NCBI RefSeq assembly: GCF_030272615.1
Contig: NC_081406.1
Location: 117,438,847 to 117,498,846 of the forward strand
Reading direction: 5' to 3'
DNA: 60,000 bases
Origin: Cryptomeria japonica
Lineage: Eukaryota; Streptophyta; Pinopsida; Cupressales; Cupressaceae
The notes below the pieces were generated by a model, which was not told where the DNA came from, ran no database searches, and saw only the letters and a program-made list of their open reading frames with translations. Positions 22,609 to 32,935 of the stretch are shown piece by piece; positions within the stretch are counted from its first letter, which is position 1, and every line of letters starts with the position of its first letter. Position numbers and translations under genes: made by a program.

Positions 22609-22917
22609 TCATCTCAGTGCATCCTTGTCTCCATCTCGATCATAGGGTACTAACTCCCCATCGATCAGTATCCTCAGTATCCTGTATACATCCTCTAAGG
22701 TGACTGTCATCTCACCCATCAACAAATGAAAAGTGAAAGTCTCAGAGTGCCACCTCTCCGCCAGTGCAGTCAACAATCCCATGTTTGCCTGAAACTTAGG
22801 CACATACAGATTATGTCTCAATCCCATAGCCTCAATCGCAGCTTGGTCCTCGGCTGTCAACTCAAGTCGCAACCTCTGAGTCGATGGGAATCTCTCCCAT
22901 GACTCCAGCATAGGCAA
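22609..22917 (-). CDS. Antisense plant-mobile-domain (PMD/MAIN-like) ORF fragment in G
   Basis: 102 codons on the strand opposite gag. It contains RHNLYVPKFQANMGLLTALAE, then ERWHSETFTFHLLMGEMTVT and LEDVYRILRILIDGE. The ERWxxETxTFHL-GEMTxTLEDVxxxL signature marks the plant mobile domain found in MAIN/MAIL-type proteins and in some Ty3/gypsy elements. After the stop the same frame continues as DPGLEMRVGHVAWDT and further PMD-like text to about 22400, so the original was longer. Upstream of its start lie six regular hairpins. Antisense extra ORFs are known in the Tat lineage; their role is unclear. Confidence 0.75.
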   Translation of the reverse strand: MPMLESWERFPSTQRLRLELTAEDQAAIEAMGLRHNLYVPKFQANMGLLTALAERWHSETFTFHLLMGEMTVTLEDVYRILRILIDGELVPYDRDGDKDALR

Positions 22918-22959
22918 ATACTCCTACAGTCACACAAATCAATCATCTCAGTCCTAGTG

Positions 22960-23168
22960 ACACTCACTGTTCATCACAAAGTGTTGCTTCTATCCTAGTG
23001 GTACTCCCTATTCATCACAAAGTACTATGTGTTTGGCACTCCCTGTTCATCACAAAGTGCTGCTCACATTTGTACTCATTGTTCATCACAAAGTGCTGCT
23101 CATATTTTAGTACTCCCTATTCATCATAAAGTACTATATCTTGGTACTCCCTGTTCATCACAAAGTGC
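22960..23168. repeat. Six-unit array of covarying short hairpins in G
   Basis: Each unit is a 5-base stem, a 15-base near-constant loop (around CCCTGTTCATCACAA) and the complementary 5 bases. Arms: ACACT/AGTGT (22960/22980), GTACT/AGTAC (23001/23021), GCACT/AGTGC (23036/23056), GTACT/AGTGC (23072/23092), GTACT/AGTAC (23110/23130), GTACT/AGTGC (23144/23164). Unit spacing is 34-41 bases. Confidence 0.8.
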
Positions 23169-23197
23169 CTTGATCTATCCTATCCTAGGGCCTCTAC

Positions 23198-23375
23198 TTG
23201 AGTGAATCCTCTTGAGAAGTTTCCCAATTGACAACATATGTTCTATCACAGAATTGCCAATCCTAGCCCTATTTGTTATCCTAGTCTTCCCTAGAGGACC
23301 TTCTTGAGTGTATCCTCTCAGTAGCTTATCTAATCGACAGCGTATGTTCATTATAGAACTGCCGATTTGACCTAG
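23198..23375. repeat. Degenerate 105-bp direct duplication in G
   Basis: CTTGAGTGAATCCTCTTGAG followed by AATTGACAACATATGTTC and GAATTGCCAAT recurs about 105 bases later as CTTGAGTGTATCCTCTCAG, AATCGACAGCGTATGTTC and GAACTGCCGAT. It lies just beyond the hairpin array. Confidence 0.6.
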
Positions 23376-23978
23376 AAGACACAAATTCACATTTTTGGAC
23401 ACAAACATGCTTTCATGACATAAACGCTCTTTTATACCGCATAAACGTGCTTGGCACCAATGCAAACGTGCTTACACATTTTTCACATTTTTTGGACCCT
23501 ATTCTAAGCGCATTTATTACTCTACCTAGCATGCATTAATGACAATAATAAATGCATCAAAGTACAAGGAGGTTTTGTGGTACTTACCGGCTCTCCTGCA
23601 TCTATTGGCCTCTGATATCAGTGAACGCGATCGAATCTGTGAACCAAAGCCATTGTTGCTGACTGTTGCTACTCTATCTCGCTCTGCACTCTGATCTCTT
23701 AGATGTGTGGATGACAATGATGATGTTTTCCCCTCATGGTCTATCTTATAGACTACCCTAGCCCTAGTCTCCTGTGTCAGTCTTCGTTATCCCGTGACTT
23801 TGTCACTTTATCTGGTCAGTCCATTCTAGCCATTCTTTCTTGTCGAGGGATTGTCTGCGATCTTTTCAGACATTTTTTCATCCAATCTCTCGAGGGGGCA
23901 TATCATTACCATCTTGGGGCAACTCTGTATCAGTTCATTTTATCTTCTTTGAAACAACATGACAAGCCGCATTGTCTC

Positions 23979-23992
23979 AAAGAGGGGCAAAA
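23979..23992 (+). promoter_or_regulatory. Polypurine tract of G
   Basis: AAAGAGGGGCAAAA abuts the 3' LTR (TGTAGACACC). Its form matches the H tract. Confidence 0.8.
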
Positions 23993-24802
23993 TGTAGACA
24001 CCTAAAATTGTCATGTCTAATTAAATAAATATTTTATTTATTTAATTATCTAAGCTTAATTCTTCTATTAATTAAATAAATCTTTATTTATTTAATTAAT
24101 TCATTTATCCTCTTCTAGCCTTATTTCTCATTTAAATAAATACCTTTATTTATTTAAATTACCCTTTTTCCTAAATTAAATAAATATCTTATTTATTTAA
24201 TTGATCCCACTTCTTCTATTAATTAAATAAATCTTTATTTATTTAATTAATTGATTAACCTTTTCTACCCATGACACATGTCATTCATCTCTTAATTCCT
24301 ACACTACCTACCCTTTCATTATTTTATTATTTCTTTTACCTACCCTCTAATCATAGCCGACCTCCTTTTACACCTCTCAATCTTATCCCTCCATTTCATA
24401 TAGTGTCTTCTATATAAGGAGATGCTTCCTTCATTTTCAACCCTAATCAATCAATCTAATCAATCTATGCAAGCCCCCCATTGACTACTTGACTACACTA
24501 CACTTTTGAACATAGGCGATCCTACTTGCAACCACATTTCCGTTCTTTGTTGAGCTCTTGTGCACACATAAAATCTGAGAGCAAATATATCAAGAAAGAT
24601 CAATGGAGATAGGAAGAATGGAGATCCAAACCCTATTGGACATGTGATGGTATAATCTTTATGATTTCATTTGATTTGCATTGTCTTAGGTAATCTTCAT
24701 ATGTTATGGTGGATCTTTGTTGTTGTTAGGCTAGGGTTTTGTGGTTGAATTCATTTAGCCTTTCAATATTATCATTGTTGTTATCCACTTTCACCATATA
24801 CA
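23993..24802 (+). repeat. 3' LTR of G (810 bp)
   Basis: It starts TGTAGACACC and ends CCATATACA. It is close to the 5' LTR by eye and has the same five AT-rich inverted repeats and TATA box (24410-24419). B LTR sequence resumes at 24803. Confidence 0.9.
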
Positions 24803-25449
24803 CCGACACTGAAAAGGAAGATTACCGACACCCTGGCTGATAGGAATTTTGCATAATTAATTAAAATCCTTTTGTAAGTCGACTTGGCAGATTGTAATAT
24901 GACTCATATAAGTATGAGATCATTGTAGATCATTTAATAAAGATGTAGATGGAAGGATTAATGTAGACCTAATATGCGAATTGTAAGGCAGATATTAGAT
25001 AAGGGTTTATGTATATTGCAGACCTTAAACTGGTACTGAATCTAGCATAGTAGATGTTGATCTGAAGCAGTACATGACATTGAATTTGTATAATCCATTT
25101 TTGTAAGTTAGTGAGACTTCTTTTGTAATTGAGCAATGAGCTCTAGGAACTTGGCCTTCCTGCATGTGCAGGCCCCTCTTGTAAAAAGCAATATTGTCTT
25201 ATTGGCCTGTAAGAGAATATTGTGGGTCACAAATCCCATCGAGGTTTTTCCCACATTGGGTTTCCTCATTAAAAATAGTGTGTTATGGTGTGCTTTTCAT
25301 GTTGTGGTTGTTGTTCTTATTTATTTTATTAATTTTGGTTTACCAGTACACAGTTTTGAAATGCTTCTCATGTTATAATTTAAGAAAGTTCTTTTACCAT
25401 TAAGATACTGATTCACCCCCCCCTCTCAGTATCTTTTGGAATCCTAACA

Positions 25450-25462
25450 ATTGTTATCAGAG
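25450..25462 (+). promoter_or_regulatory. Primer-binding site of B (mutated)
   Basis: ATTGTTATCAGAG follows the LTR directly. The expected tRNA-iMet-type site is TGGTATCAGAG; one G has become T. D and J carry the same type of site on the minus strand. Confidence 0.7.
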
Positions 25463-25520
25463 AGTGGTCCTCTATTTTCAAAAGCCTAATAGCTTGAGGA
25501 AGATCCTGACACCGGTAGAG

Positions 25521-26633
25521 ATGGAAAGCTTGAGAAAGCAATTGGAAACAACTCTTTCAGACTTTGATGCAGAAAAAGTGAAAAATATCAAACTTGAAGA
25601 TGATCTGAAGGTTGCACGGGATATCATTCAAGGAATTCAAGAAAATATCACTATGGCAAGGAATAAGAGAAGAAAACTTTGTGAGAAGATGCAGAATGAT
25701 AATGATGAAAAGGAAACTCTTAATGATCTGGTGAACAAACTGAGACAAGAAAACAATACAATGAAGAATGGGATGTAAGATATGACTATGAGATTTTGTA
25801 AAGAAATTGAAGACAGAAAGAAGAATGAAGATGACTTGGTTAGAAGACTAAATGATGCTGGAAATGAAAACACAAGATTCAGTCATGAAAATGATATATT
25901 GAAGACAAATTTGATGCATATACAAAATAACAGAACTGAACTCATGAGACAGAAAGGAATCTTGGTAAATGAATTAGCTACTGCAAATCAACACAAGGAT
26001 AAATTCAAGAAAAGTTCAAAAGAACTTGATGACATGCTGAAGAATCAGAAACCTAAGGGTGATACAAATGGCCTTGGCTTTGAAGTTGGTGAAAGCTCTG
26101 GTACTGCAAACAATCATGATCAGAGTAAACCGGTAAGACAACCTAATGCTTACAAATTTAATGGGAAATGCTTTAACTATAACAAGTATGGTCATAGAGT
26201 AAATTAGTGTAGATCTAGAAATTTTCAGAACACTAATATACCCATTGGTCAATGTTTTAAATTTAACAAAGTTGGTCATAATTCAGAAAATTGCAGAATG
26301 AATGTAAGATGTTATGTTTGTGGAAGATTTGGACACTTATTTAATTAATGCACAACACGTACCAACATAGGATATGGGAAAGCTATTCAGAAAAACAACG
26401 TGACTTGTTATGCTTGTAACAAGATTGGACATATTGCAAAATTTTGTAGAAGTAAGACTTCACCGGCAAATAACAGAGGACCCAGCTTGAAAGGTAAAGA
26501 AAATGTTGAAGAGGTAAAGCAAGAATTCTCAAAGCAATGGATCAGAAAGTTAGATCAAAATGTTGATGGGAATACTCCTCCACTGGCAGAACAAAGTATC
26601 ACTCCAATGACAGGAGACTCTTCATCTAACTGA
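25521..26633 (+). pseudogene. Element B gag-like coiled-coil zinc-knuckle protein
   Basis: The likely start is the ATG at 25521 (MESLRKQLETTLSDFDAEK). The first 200 codons are a heptad-like, Lys/Glu-rich coiled coil with a stop at 25776-25778. Four zinc knuckles follow: CFNYNKYGH (second Cys lost, then a TAG), CFKFNKVGH (second Cys lost), CYVCGRFGH (TAA before its last Cys) and the intact CYACNKIGHIAKFC near 26407. The frame closes at 26631-26633. I see no capsid-like UBN2 domain such as D and J have, so this is either a truncated gag or a distinct RNA-binding protein. Confidence 0.7.
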
Positions 26634-26968
26634 AGGAAAATCCTTTGGGGGTTTAGCAACAAATTGAAAAACATGCTATTATACCCTCGGTTGATGGTGA
26701 GAAGTTGAATTACTTCATTACGGGCAGATGAGTTAAGTTGTGACTTAATTGAAAAGCATTAAATGTGGTAGTTGAAGGAAATAACATTATAAAGTAAGTA
26801 TTTTGGCTCCTTTTTCATTCACCAAACATTCAATTCTCTGAGAGCGTGAAAATTCTAAACATTCAATTCTCTGAGAGCGTGAAAATTCTAAGCAAGGGCA
26901 TCCATAGCGAGAAGGAAGAAAATCATTCAAGCACACATACCTAAAGGCAGATTAAGGTATTTATAACC
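26634..26968 (+). promoter_or_regulatory. Leader of B ORF2 with TATA-like motif and 33-bp duplication
   Basis: TATAAAG occurs at 26788-26794, about 175 bases before the ORF2 ATG. Two perfect 33-base copies (26824-26856 and 26857-26889) containing CTCTGAGAGCGTGAAAATTC follow. The ATG stands in a strong plant context (ACCATGG). This could be an internal promoter or the 5' end of a subgenomic or spliced message for ORF2. Confidence 0.4.
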
Positions 26969-29900
26969 ATGGCATCCTCCTCTGTTCCTGAATTCATTGC
27001 AAACCCTATTATTGTAGATGAATTTAAATTCTCTAGACCCATGTTTAAGATCATTCCCAACATTGCAAAGAAAGATGATACCCTAGGGGCACTCTCTCAA
27101 ATTCCTAAAGGAGTAGTATATGCTGAAGACCCTAGAATGTGCATACATTGTCACATAGAAGAACTAGGAGATGAAGAAATCAAGAATATGTATCAGACTG
27201 TTTTATGTGATGAATCTGGAAACATCAAACTGGAACATAAGATAGTGGAAACCCTAGGTTTTACTGAAATCCTTAGTATCCCGGATTTTCCCAAGGATGT
27301 TATAAGGATTGTGCTAAACAAAGTGCATGGAGAATTCTTTTGGTTGGATTCAATTCATAAGATCATGAAAGAGGCAGTTAGGGCAATGACAAGCTTACCC
27401 TCCACCAATAGAAGGCCTGACAAAACTAAGAAGGTCTCTAATGACAATGTGATGACCCTAATCAATGCAACTTTCGACAAGAGATCACTTAGAGTCAATG
27501 ATGTTAAGGATGAAAATGTCAAATTCATTAGCATGGTACTTGGCTATAAAGCTACTCATACAAATAGACTAAACTCAGTCTCTAGCTTGTGTATTAAAAG
27601 TGCTTATGACTTAGTAAACAACAATGCTAAGATTGACATCTATGAATGGATGAAGGATGAACTAATAGAAAACCTAAATAAAATCAAAGGTGACAAGAAG
27701 GGGACTTTCAAATTTGGCAACTTACTTGTAAGTTTAATGTTGTATATCACCAAGGAAGTACTCGGTACTGGTAGAAAAGACTTTGGATTTGATATACCGG
27801 TAGGAAAACAACTACTGAACTTACTGAACAACATGGGAGAAAATAGAGATAAGAACATCAATGAATATTTCCAAGCATTTAAGGCAAAGATGAAATCTAG
27901 AACAAGGTTGTCCCAAGCAATTGTTGACAAATACAAAGATGACATATGCTTTGTGGTAAAGAAAGATGAAATCTGGATGGAAGCAGTTGTCCCAAGGACT
28001 ATTTGGGTAACCAAAATGGGATATGAAGCTAATGAGAACATATGCAAAAGCTCTACTTGAGGCACCAAGAAAACTGGATGAGAAATTATTTGGCAATGCT
28101 AAAACAATTGAGAGTGGCATTCAATCCCGAAAAAGAGTTAAGAAAACTGAATAGATAGTGAGGAAAGGTACAAGACAAGCAAAAGCTATAAAAGAAGATG
28201 TATTAAGCAAAACAGGTATTAAGGAAAGTGAGTTGGAAGGACTTCAACTGGAAGCTCATCTTTCACCGGTTGCAATTTATTTTGAAAGTGATATACCAGC
28301 TGAGTTCAAAAGGGTAGAAAGGAAAAGAAAACCATCACTGACACTCTCACCTACACCCAAGAGAACAAGACAAAAGCAACAGGCAGTGAGGCCTCCAGTT
28401 AAGAAGTTGACTCCAAAGAAGAAGAAGGTAAAATAGGATATTGCTCCACTGGACAAACTTCTAAGTGAAAAAACAAAGGATGGAAAACTGAAAAATATTA
28501 GCAAGTTGTATAACACACTTTCCACTGATGATAAAGAGAGAATAGAGAATAGTGTAATTTTACACTTAGACATTTACAAGAAATTTTTGTTGGAGATTGT
28601 TGATGAAATTCCCAATGATTTATATAGGAGACTAGAAGCTAGAAGGGTAGCTATTGTTGAGCTAGACAAAAAGATAAAAATAGAAAAATTGCTTGTAGTG
28701 CACCTAGTGAACTCATGTGATGAAATAGATGAATTAATCAAATAGGCCAACCGGAAAGTATTTTCAACCGGTCACCGGCATGTAGCACTAATGGCAGGAA
28801 GAGTGAATGAAATCTCTGAAGAAACTACAGATCAATGGGATATATTCTTTGTTGAAAAGGAGAAACAAGAAGAAATTTAAAGACCTAAGACCATCAGGGT
28901 ATACCAAAAGGACAAGAATAAGGGGAAAGGTAAGGTAGGTGGACCTCCAAGCCTAAAAATAACTGATAACTTTCCCCCACCTCCTTTTGATACTCCACTG
29001 GTACATACTGTTGACAAACAACCGGCAACAGAGAGTATGGAAACTCCTCATGAGGATACAAATCCTGAGTCTAAAATTTTGTACACCATGAACATAGACA
29101 CCCAAGAGGTAAATATTATTGTAGATAAGGAATCAAGTGAGAAGACAGATGTGGCAATAGAGCCACCGGCTAAAAATGTTGGAATTGATAACATTGGAAT
29201 TGGGGAACAACAACAAATTGAAGAATCAAATGATGCCCCAGACACTGGAAAGGCAAAGACCACAGATGTACATACTGTTGCATCTACTAAGCCACCGACA
29301 ACTACAAAAACTGAAAAACCAACTGAGTCATTGGTAGGAGACAGTGCAGAGGTGAATATAGAGAAATCAATGGTGCATACTAAGACTACATTAGAAAAAC
29401 TAGTAGTTGAGAGCACTGAGAAACCCATTGAGGCACAAGTTGAGAAACTGGAATAAAGATAGTTAGAGTCACAAGCTCAAAAAGAGACAGTGCCACCTTC
29501 ATCTGAAAAGCCCAAACCTTTGGTAGTGGAAATTCAAACTCAAATAGATCCTCCTGAGAAAGAGGAAAGCAAAGCTATCACTACAATCGGCGGACTACAA
29601 ATTGTGAGGACAGTTGGATAGTCATCCAGTACATCAATGAATTAATTCTGGCCAACAAATGTGACAGAGGTACTCTTGGACTCAATAAAGAAAATAAAAG
29701 AGTGTAATGCACAAGCTTACAAGGCTATAGATGACACATTACCAATTTTAAAAATGATAGCTCCAAAGTGTAACATAGATAATAAAGATTTTGTGAGCCA
29801 ATTAGACACATTACCTAAATATATAACCAACAATCTAATTACACTATACCAGATAAATGAAGACACATTCAAAGAGAGAATGAATAAGGAGAAAGAAAAA

Positions 29901-30250
29901 TTCTTTGAGGACATAGTGAAGAAGAATAAGGAACAAATGGAAAGCTTATTATTGGCACTAGAAGAAACAATTTTGGATTTCAAGAAAATTGAGAAGTTAG
30001 AAAAAGATAAAGAAAAGATAAAGGTTAAGGCAAAGGATTTAAAATACAAACTAGGTCCTAAACTAGATTACCTCATTTCTTTGAGAAAAGAAATTTTTTA
30101 GGCACTGGTTCCCGGACTTAAGACACTGGAAGAGAAAATGCACATACTCACCGGTACAATTTAGAGAACTAAAGTGGCATTGAAGGATAGTGACAAGTTC
30201 ACTGAGAGCCTAAATTTGGTATTGGTGGACCTTTTCCAGATTGTAACCCA
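26969..30250 (+). pseudogene. Element B ORF2: very large protein of unknown function
   Basis: About 1,090 codons, starting MASSSVPEFIANPIIVDEF. First comes a probably folded region of about 360 residues (landmarks HGEFFWLDSIHKIMKEAV, FKFGNLLVSLMLYITKEV, RTIWVTKMGYEA). A frameshift near 28040 follows, then a basic segment (KRTRQKQQAVRPP, KKKKVK), a helical block (HLDIYKKFLLEIVDEIPNDL), MAGRVNEISEET, an acidic Thr/Lys-rich linker, and a coiled-coil tail (SLRKE, HILTGT). Stops near 28434, 28743, 28878, 29456, 29620 and 30101 mark decay. K and I carry homologous blocks in the same order. I do not recognise the family. There is no RT, integrase or protease motif; a structural, env-like or captured host protein are all possible. 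Confidence 0.7.
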
Positions 30251-30307
30251 CTGATTACAAGGATCTAGGCAGGAACCACACTCCACTGACAGTGAATGAC
30301 AACCTTT

Positions 30308-30330
30308 GTCATTGATGTCAAAGGGGGAGT
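30308..30330 (+). promoter_or_regulatory. Upstream purine tract of B
   Basis: CATTGATGTCAAAGGGGGAG lies about 150 bases before the LTR-adjacent tract. Its CATTGATG is complementary to the CATCAATG that precedes the real tract. Confidence 0.4.
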
Positions 30331-30463
30331 TGTGGATATGAGAAAAATGATCAGAAGAAAGAGATCATCTACTCAGAGGGAGCACACATTTTTGGTAAGA
30401 CAATTTTGGCGAATCATTTTTGGATATACAATTTTGATTTTTCTCGTGAGTGTTGCCATCAAT

Positions 30464-30478
30464 GCCAAAGGGGGAGAT
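30464..30478 (+). promoter_or_regulatory. Polypurine tract of B
   Basis: GCCAAAGGGGGAGAT directly precedes TGTTGGCA. Arms GTTGCCATCAATG (30452-30464) and CATTGATGGAAAC (30531-30543) pair at 12 of 13 positions. The matching arm in the 5' LTR (13003-13015) is perfect. Confidence 0.8.
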
Positions 30479-31271
30479 TGTTGGCAAATGCACACTCCAA
30501 TGAGAAATTATAGGCGATTGAAGGTATTGTCATTGATGGAAACCTTACAATCATGTGATACCGGTAGGCACCGACACCGACAAACACTACACCAAATAGA
30601 AAGATTACTGGCACCAAAAAGGAAGATTACCGACACCCTGGACAACAGGAATTTTGTGTAATTATATTTTGTAATTAATTGTAAAATCCTTTTGTAAGCC
30701 GACATGGCAGATTGTAATATGACCCATATAAGTATGAGATCATTGTAGATCATTTAATAGAGATATAGATGGAAGGATTAATGCAGATCTAATATGTGAA
30801 TTATAAGGCAGATATTGGATAAGGGTTTATGTATATTTTAGACCTTAAACTAGTACTGAATCTGGCATAGTAGATGTTGATCTAAAGTAGTACATGACAT
30901 TGGATTTGTATAATCCATTTTGTAAGTGAGTGAGACTTCTTTTGTAATTGAGCAGTGAGCTCTAGGCACTTGGCCTTCCTGCATGTGCAGGCCCCTATTG
31001 TAAAAAGTAATATTGTCTTATTGGCCAGTAAGTGAATATTGTGGGTCACAAATCCCACTGAGGTTTTTCCCACATTGGGTATCCTCATTAAAAATATTGT
31101 GTTATGGTGTTGTTTTCATGTTGTGGTTGTTGATCTTATTTACTGCATTAATTTTGGTTTACCGGTACATAGTTTTGAAATGTTTTTCATGTTATAATTT
31201 AAGAAAGTTCTTTTACCGGTAAGATATTGATTCACCCCCCCCCCCTCTTAGTATCTTTGGGAATCCTAACA
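30479..31271 (+). repeat. 3' LTR of B (793 bp)
   Basis: It starts TGTTGGCA and ends ATCCTAACA, followed by the target duplication ATCAA. The C-run stem (31221-31230 with 31248-31257) differs from the 5' LTR at two positions, both kept as G-U-type pairs. Confidence 0.9.
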
Positions 31272-31326
31272 ATCAATGCCAGAAATATGACAAAAATATC
31301 AAAGAAAAAGTATTAACCTCTAAATC

Positions 31327-32197
31327 TCAAAAACTGACTACTCCCCCTGAGCAGTAGCATCCCACATTAGTGTCAGAATGAATAGTATATTTGATAATGC
31401 ATATCAAACTGATGCAAAACCGCATCAACCAAGTGTCTGCCAGAGGGGTAAAAACCCCCAATCTCTCTCTTAGGTACTCAAATGATTCCTTGGATAAAGG
31501 TTTAGTGGAAATATCTACAATCTTCTCTTTAGTGTTCACATAACCTACTTTGACTTCATTTGCGTCCACCTTCTCCTTCAGGAAGTTATACTTGATAGAT
31601 ATGTTCTTTGTCTTAGAATGAAATACCAGATTTTTTGATATATCAATAGCACTAGAGTTATCACAGTGAATAACTATCAGTGCATTACAATCCACCTTTA
31701 TATCCTTCTATGTTTGCTTCATCCATAAAAAATGTGTACACTTAGTAACAACAACAACATGCTCAGCTTCAACAATAGATAGAGAAGTATGTGACTGTTT
31801 CTTGTTGATCCATGAAACCAACTTCTTTCCAAGAAATAAAGCTCCACTGGAAGTACTTTTTCAGTCATCAACATCTCCAGCCCAATCAACATTTGTCTAT
31901 GCACATAAAGTGAAGTTATCATCCTTAGGGTACCATAAGCCATATTCTGATGTACCTTGCAAGTATCTAAAAATCTTTTTCACCACCAACTCATGATTTT
32001 CTCTAGGATCATTCTGAAATCTTGAAATCAACATTCATAATGTTTGGTCTAGTGTGAGTCAAATAAAGTAGACCTCCAATCATAGATTTGTATCTTGTAG
32101 GATTTACCAGTATAGAAACATCTTTTATTGTCAATTTCTCACTTGTAACCATAGGTGTACTTATCGGTTTAGAATCTCCCATACCAAATTTATTCAA
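31327..32197 (-). pseudogene. Element D RNase H domain
   Basis: The copia RNase H/pol tail. TNVDWAGDVDD (normally TDADWAG) and GALFLGKKLVSW near 31800-31880, VEAEHVVVV near 31760, and the end SSAIDISKNLVFHSKTKNISIKYNFL with KPLSKESFEYLRERLGV (31327-31695) are visible. Several stops interrupt the link to RT. RNase H removes the RNA strand during reverse transcription. The first catalytic Asp position reads TNVD, a further sign of decay. Confidence 0.75.
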
Positions 32198-32275
32198 TAA
32201 TTCCTTAGCATATTTAGTTTGACAGATAAAAAATGCCTTTGTTAGTCTGAGTAATCTACAAACCTAAGAAACATT

Positions 32276-32935
32276 TCATCTCATAAACATCTCAAATTCT
32301 TTCTCCATATTTTTAGAAAATTCTAAGCATAATTTATCTTCACCTCCAAAAATAATGTCATGAACAAATACTTCAACAGTTAGTATATCATCATTAGTTA
32401 TTTTATAATATAAGTTATTGTCAACACTGCCCTTAGTAAAGCTAACCTTCAAAAGATATTTATCCAACCTTGCATACCAAGATCTAGGTGCTTGTTTCAG
32501 TCCATATAAAGATTTCCTTAACGTGCAAACCATATTAGTATCATATGATAGTGAAAAACCATCAGGTTTCTCAATATAAACTTCCTCATCAAAATCCCCA
32601 TTCAAGAATGCACATTTAATATCCATCTAATAGACTTTGTAGTTTTTATAAGCAGCATAGGCAAGAAATAATCTTACAGCTTCAATCCTAGCTACCGGTG
32701 CAAATGCCTCTCCATAATCAATTCCTTCCTTCTGAGAATATCCTTTAAAAACCAATATATCCTTATTCCTTATTAATTTACCATCCTCATTCAATTTATT
32801 CCTAAAAATGCATTTAATTCCAATGACATTTTTATTTTTAGGCCAGGGAACCAAAGTCCATGTATTATTTTTCTCAGTCTGATCTAATTCTTCTTTCATA
32901 GCTTTTAACCAATGTTCATCTTTACATGCCTCAAT
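32276..32935 (-). pseudogene. Element D reverse transcriptase
   Basis: It starts near DEHWLKAMKEELDQTEKNNT and passes FAPVARIEAVRLFLAYAA, MDIKCAFLNGDFDEEVYIE (DVKSAFLNG in working copies) and YGLKQAPRSWYARLD. A TAG stands before MDIK, where a Gln is expected. The catalytic YVDD box reads FVHD (32357-32368), which removes one of the metal-binding Asp residues. Upstream it continues from integrase without a break in frame. Confidence 0.85.

Larger units (their letters stand above)
13085..24802 (+). mobile_element. Element G: Tat-like Ty3/gypsy element with most of pol deleted
   Basis: LTRs of 808 and 810 bp differ at roughly twenty positions by eye. The order is LTR, primer site, leader with a 304-bp tandem repeat, gag, protease fused to the integrase C-terminal tail, A-rich spacer, a long 3' region with an antisense plant-mobile-domain ORF and hairpin repeats, purine tract, LTR. 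RT, RNase H and the integrase core are absent. It lies in the 5' LTR of B. Flanks CTGGT and CCGAC do not match, so a target duplication was lost or never made. Confidence 0.9.
12953..25449 (+). repeat. 5' LTR of B, split by G
   Basis: The parts are 12953-13084 and 24803-25449, together about 779 bp against 793 bp for the 3' LTR. It starts TGTTGGCAAATG and ends ATCCTAACA. The 10-bp stem 25402-25411/25426-25435 around the C-run ends 14 bases before the terminus. No clear target duplication marks the G insertion point. Confidence 0.85.
12953..31271 (+). mobile_element. Element B: complete pol-less LTR retrotransposon
   Basis: Target duplication ATCAA flanks it (12948-12952 and 31272-31276). The order is 5' LTR (split by G), primer site, coiled-coil zinc-knuckle gag-like gene, leader, a very large ORF2, two purine tracts, 3' LTR. 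No protease, RT, RNase H or integrase is visible between the LTRs once G is removed. Its LTR, purine tract and primer site resemble those of copia elements D and J, so a copia element may have supplied enzymes in trans. K and A are relatives, and I is a more distant one. Confidence 0.85.

Noticed and set aside
22958-23170. CRISPR-like array of direct repeats with spacers
   Set aside because: Units are 34-41 bases with variable repeats, inside a plant retrotransposon, and no cas genes or bacterial context exist.
29048-29428. Hydrophobic 126-codon minus-strand ORF opposite B ORF2
   Set aside because: It mirrors the Thr/Glu/Lys-rich linker of ORF2; the sense frame is the one conserved in K.
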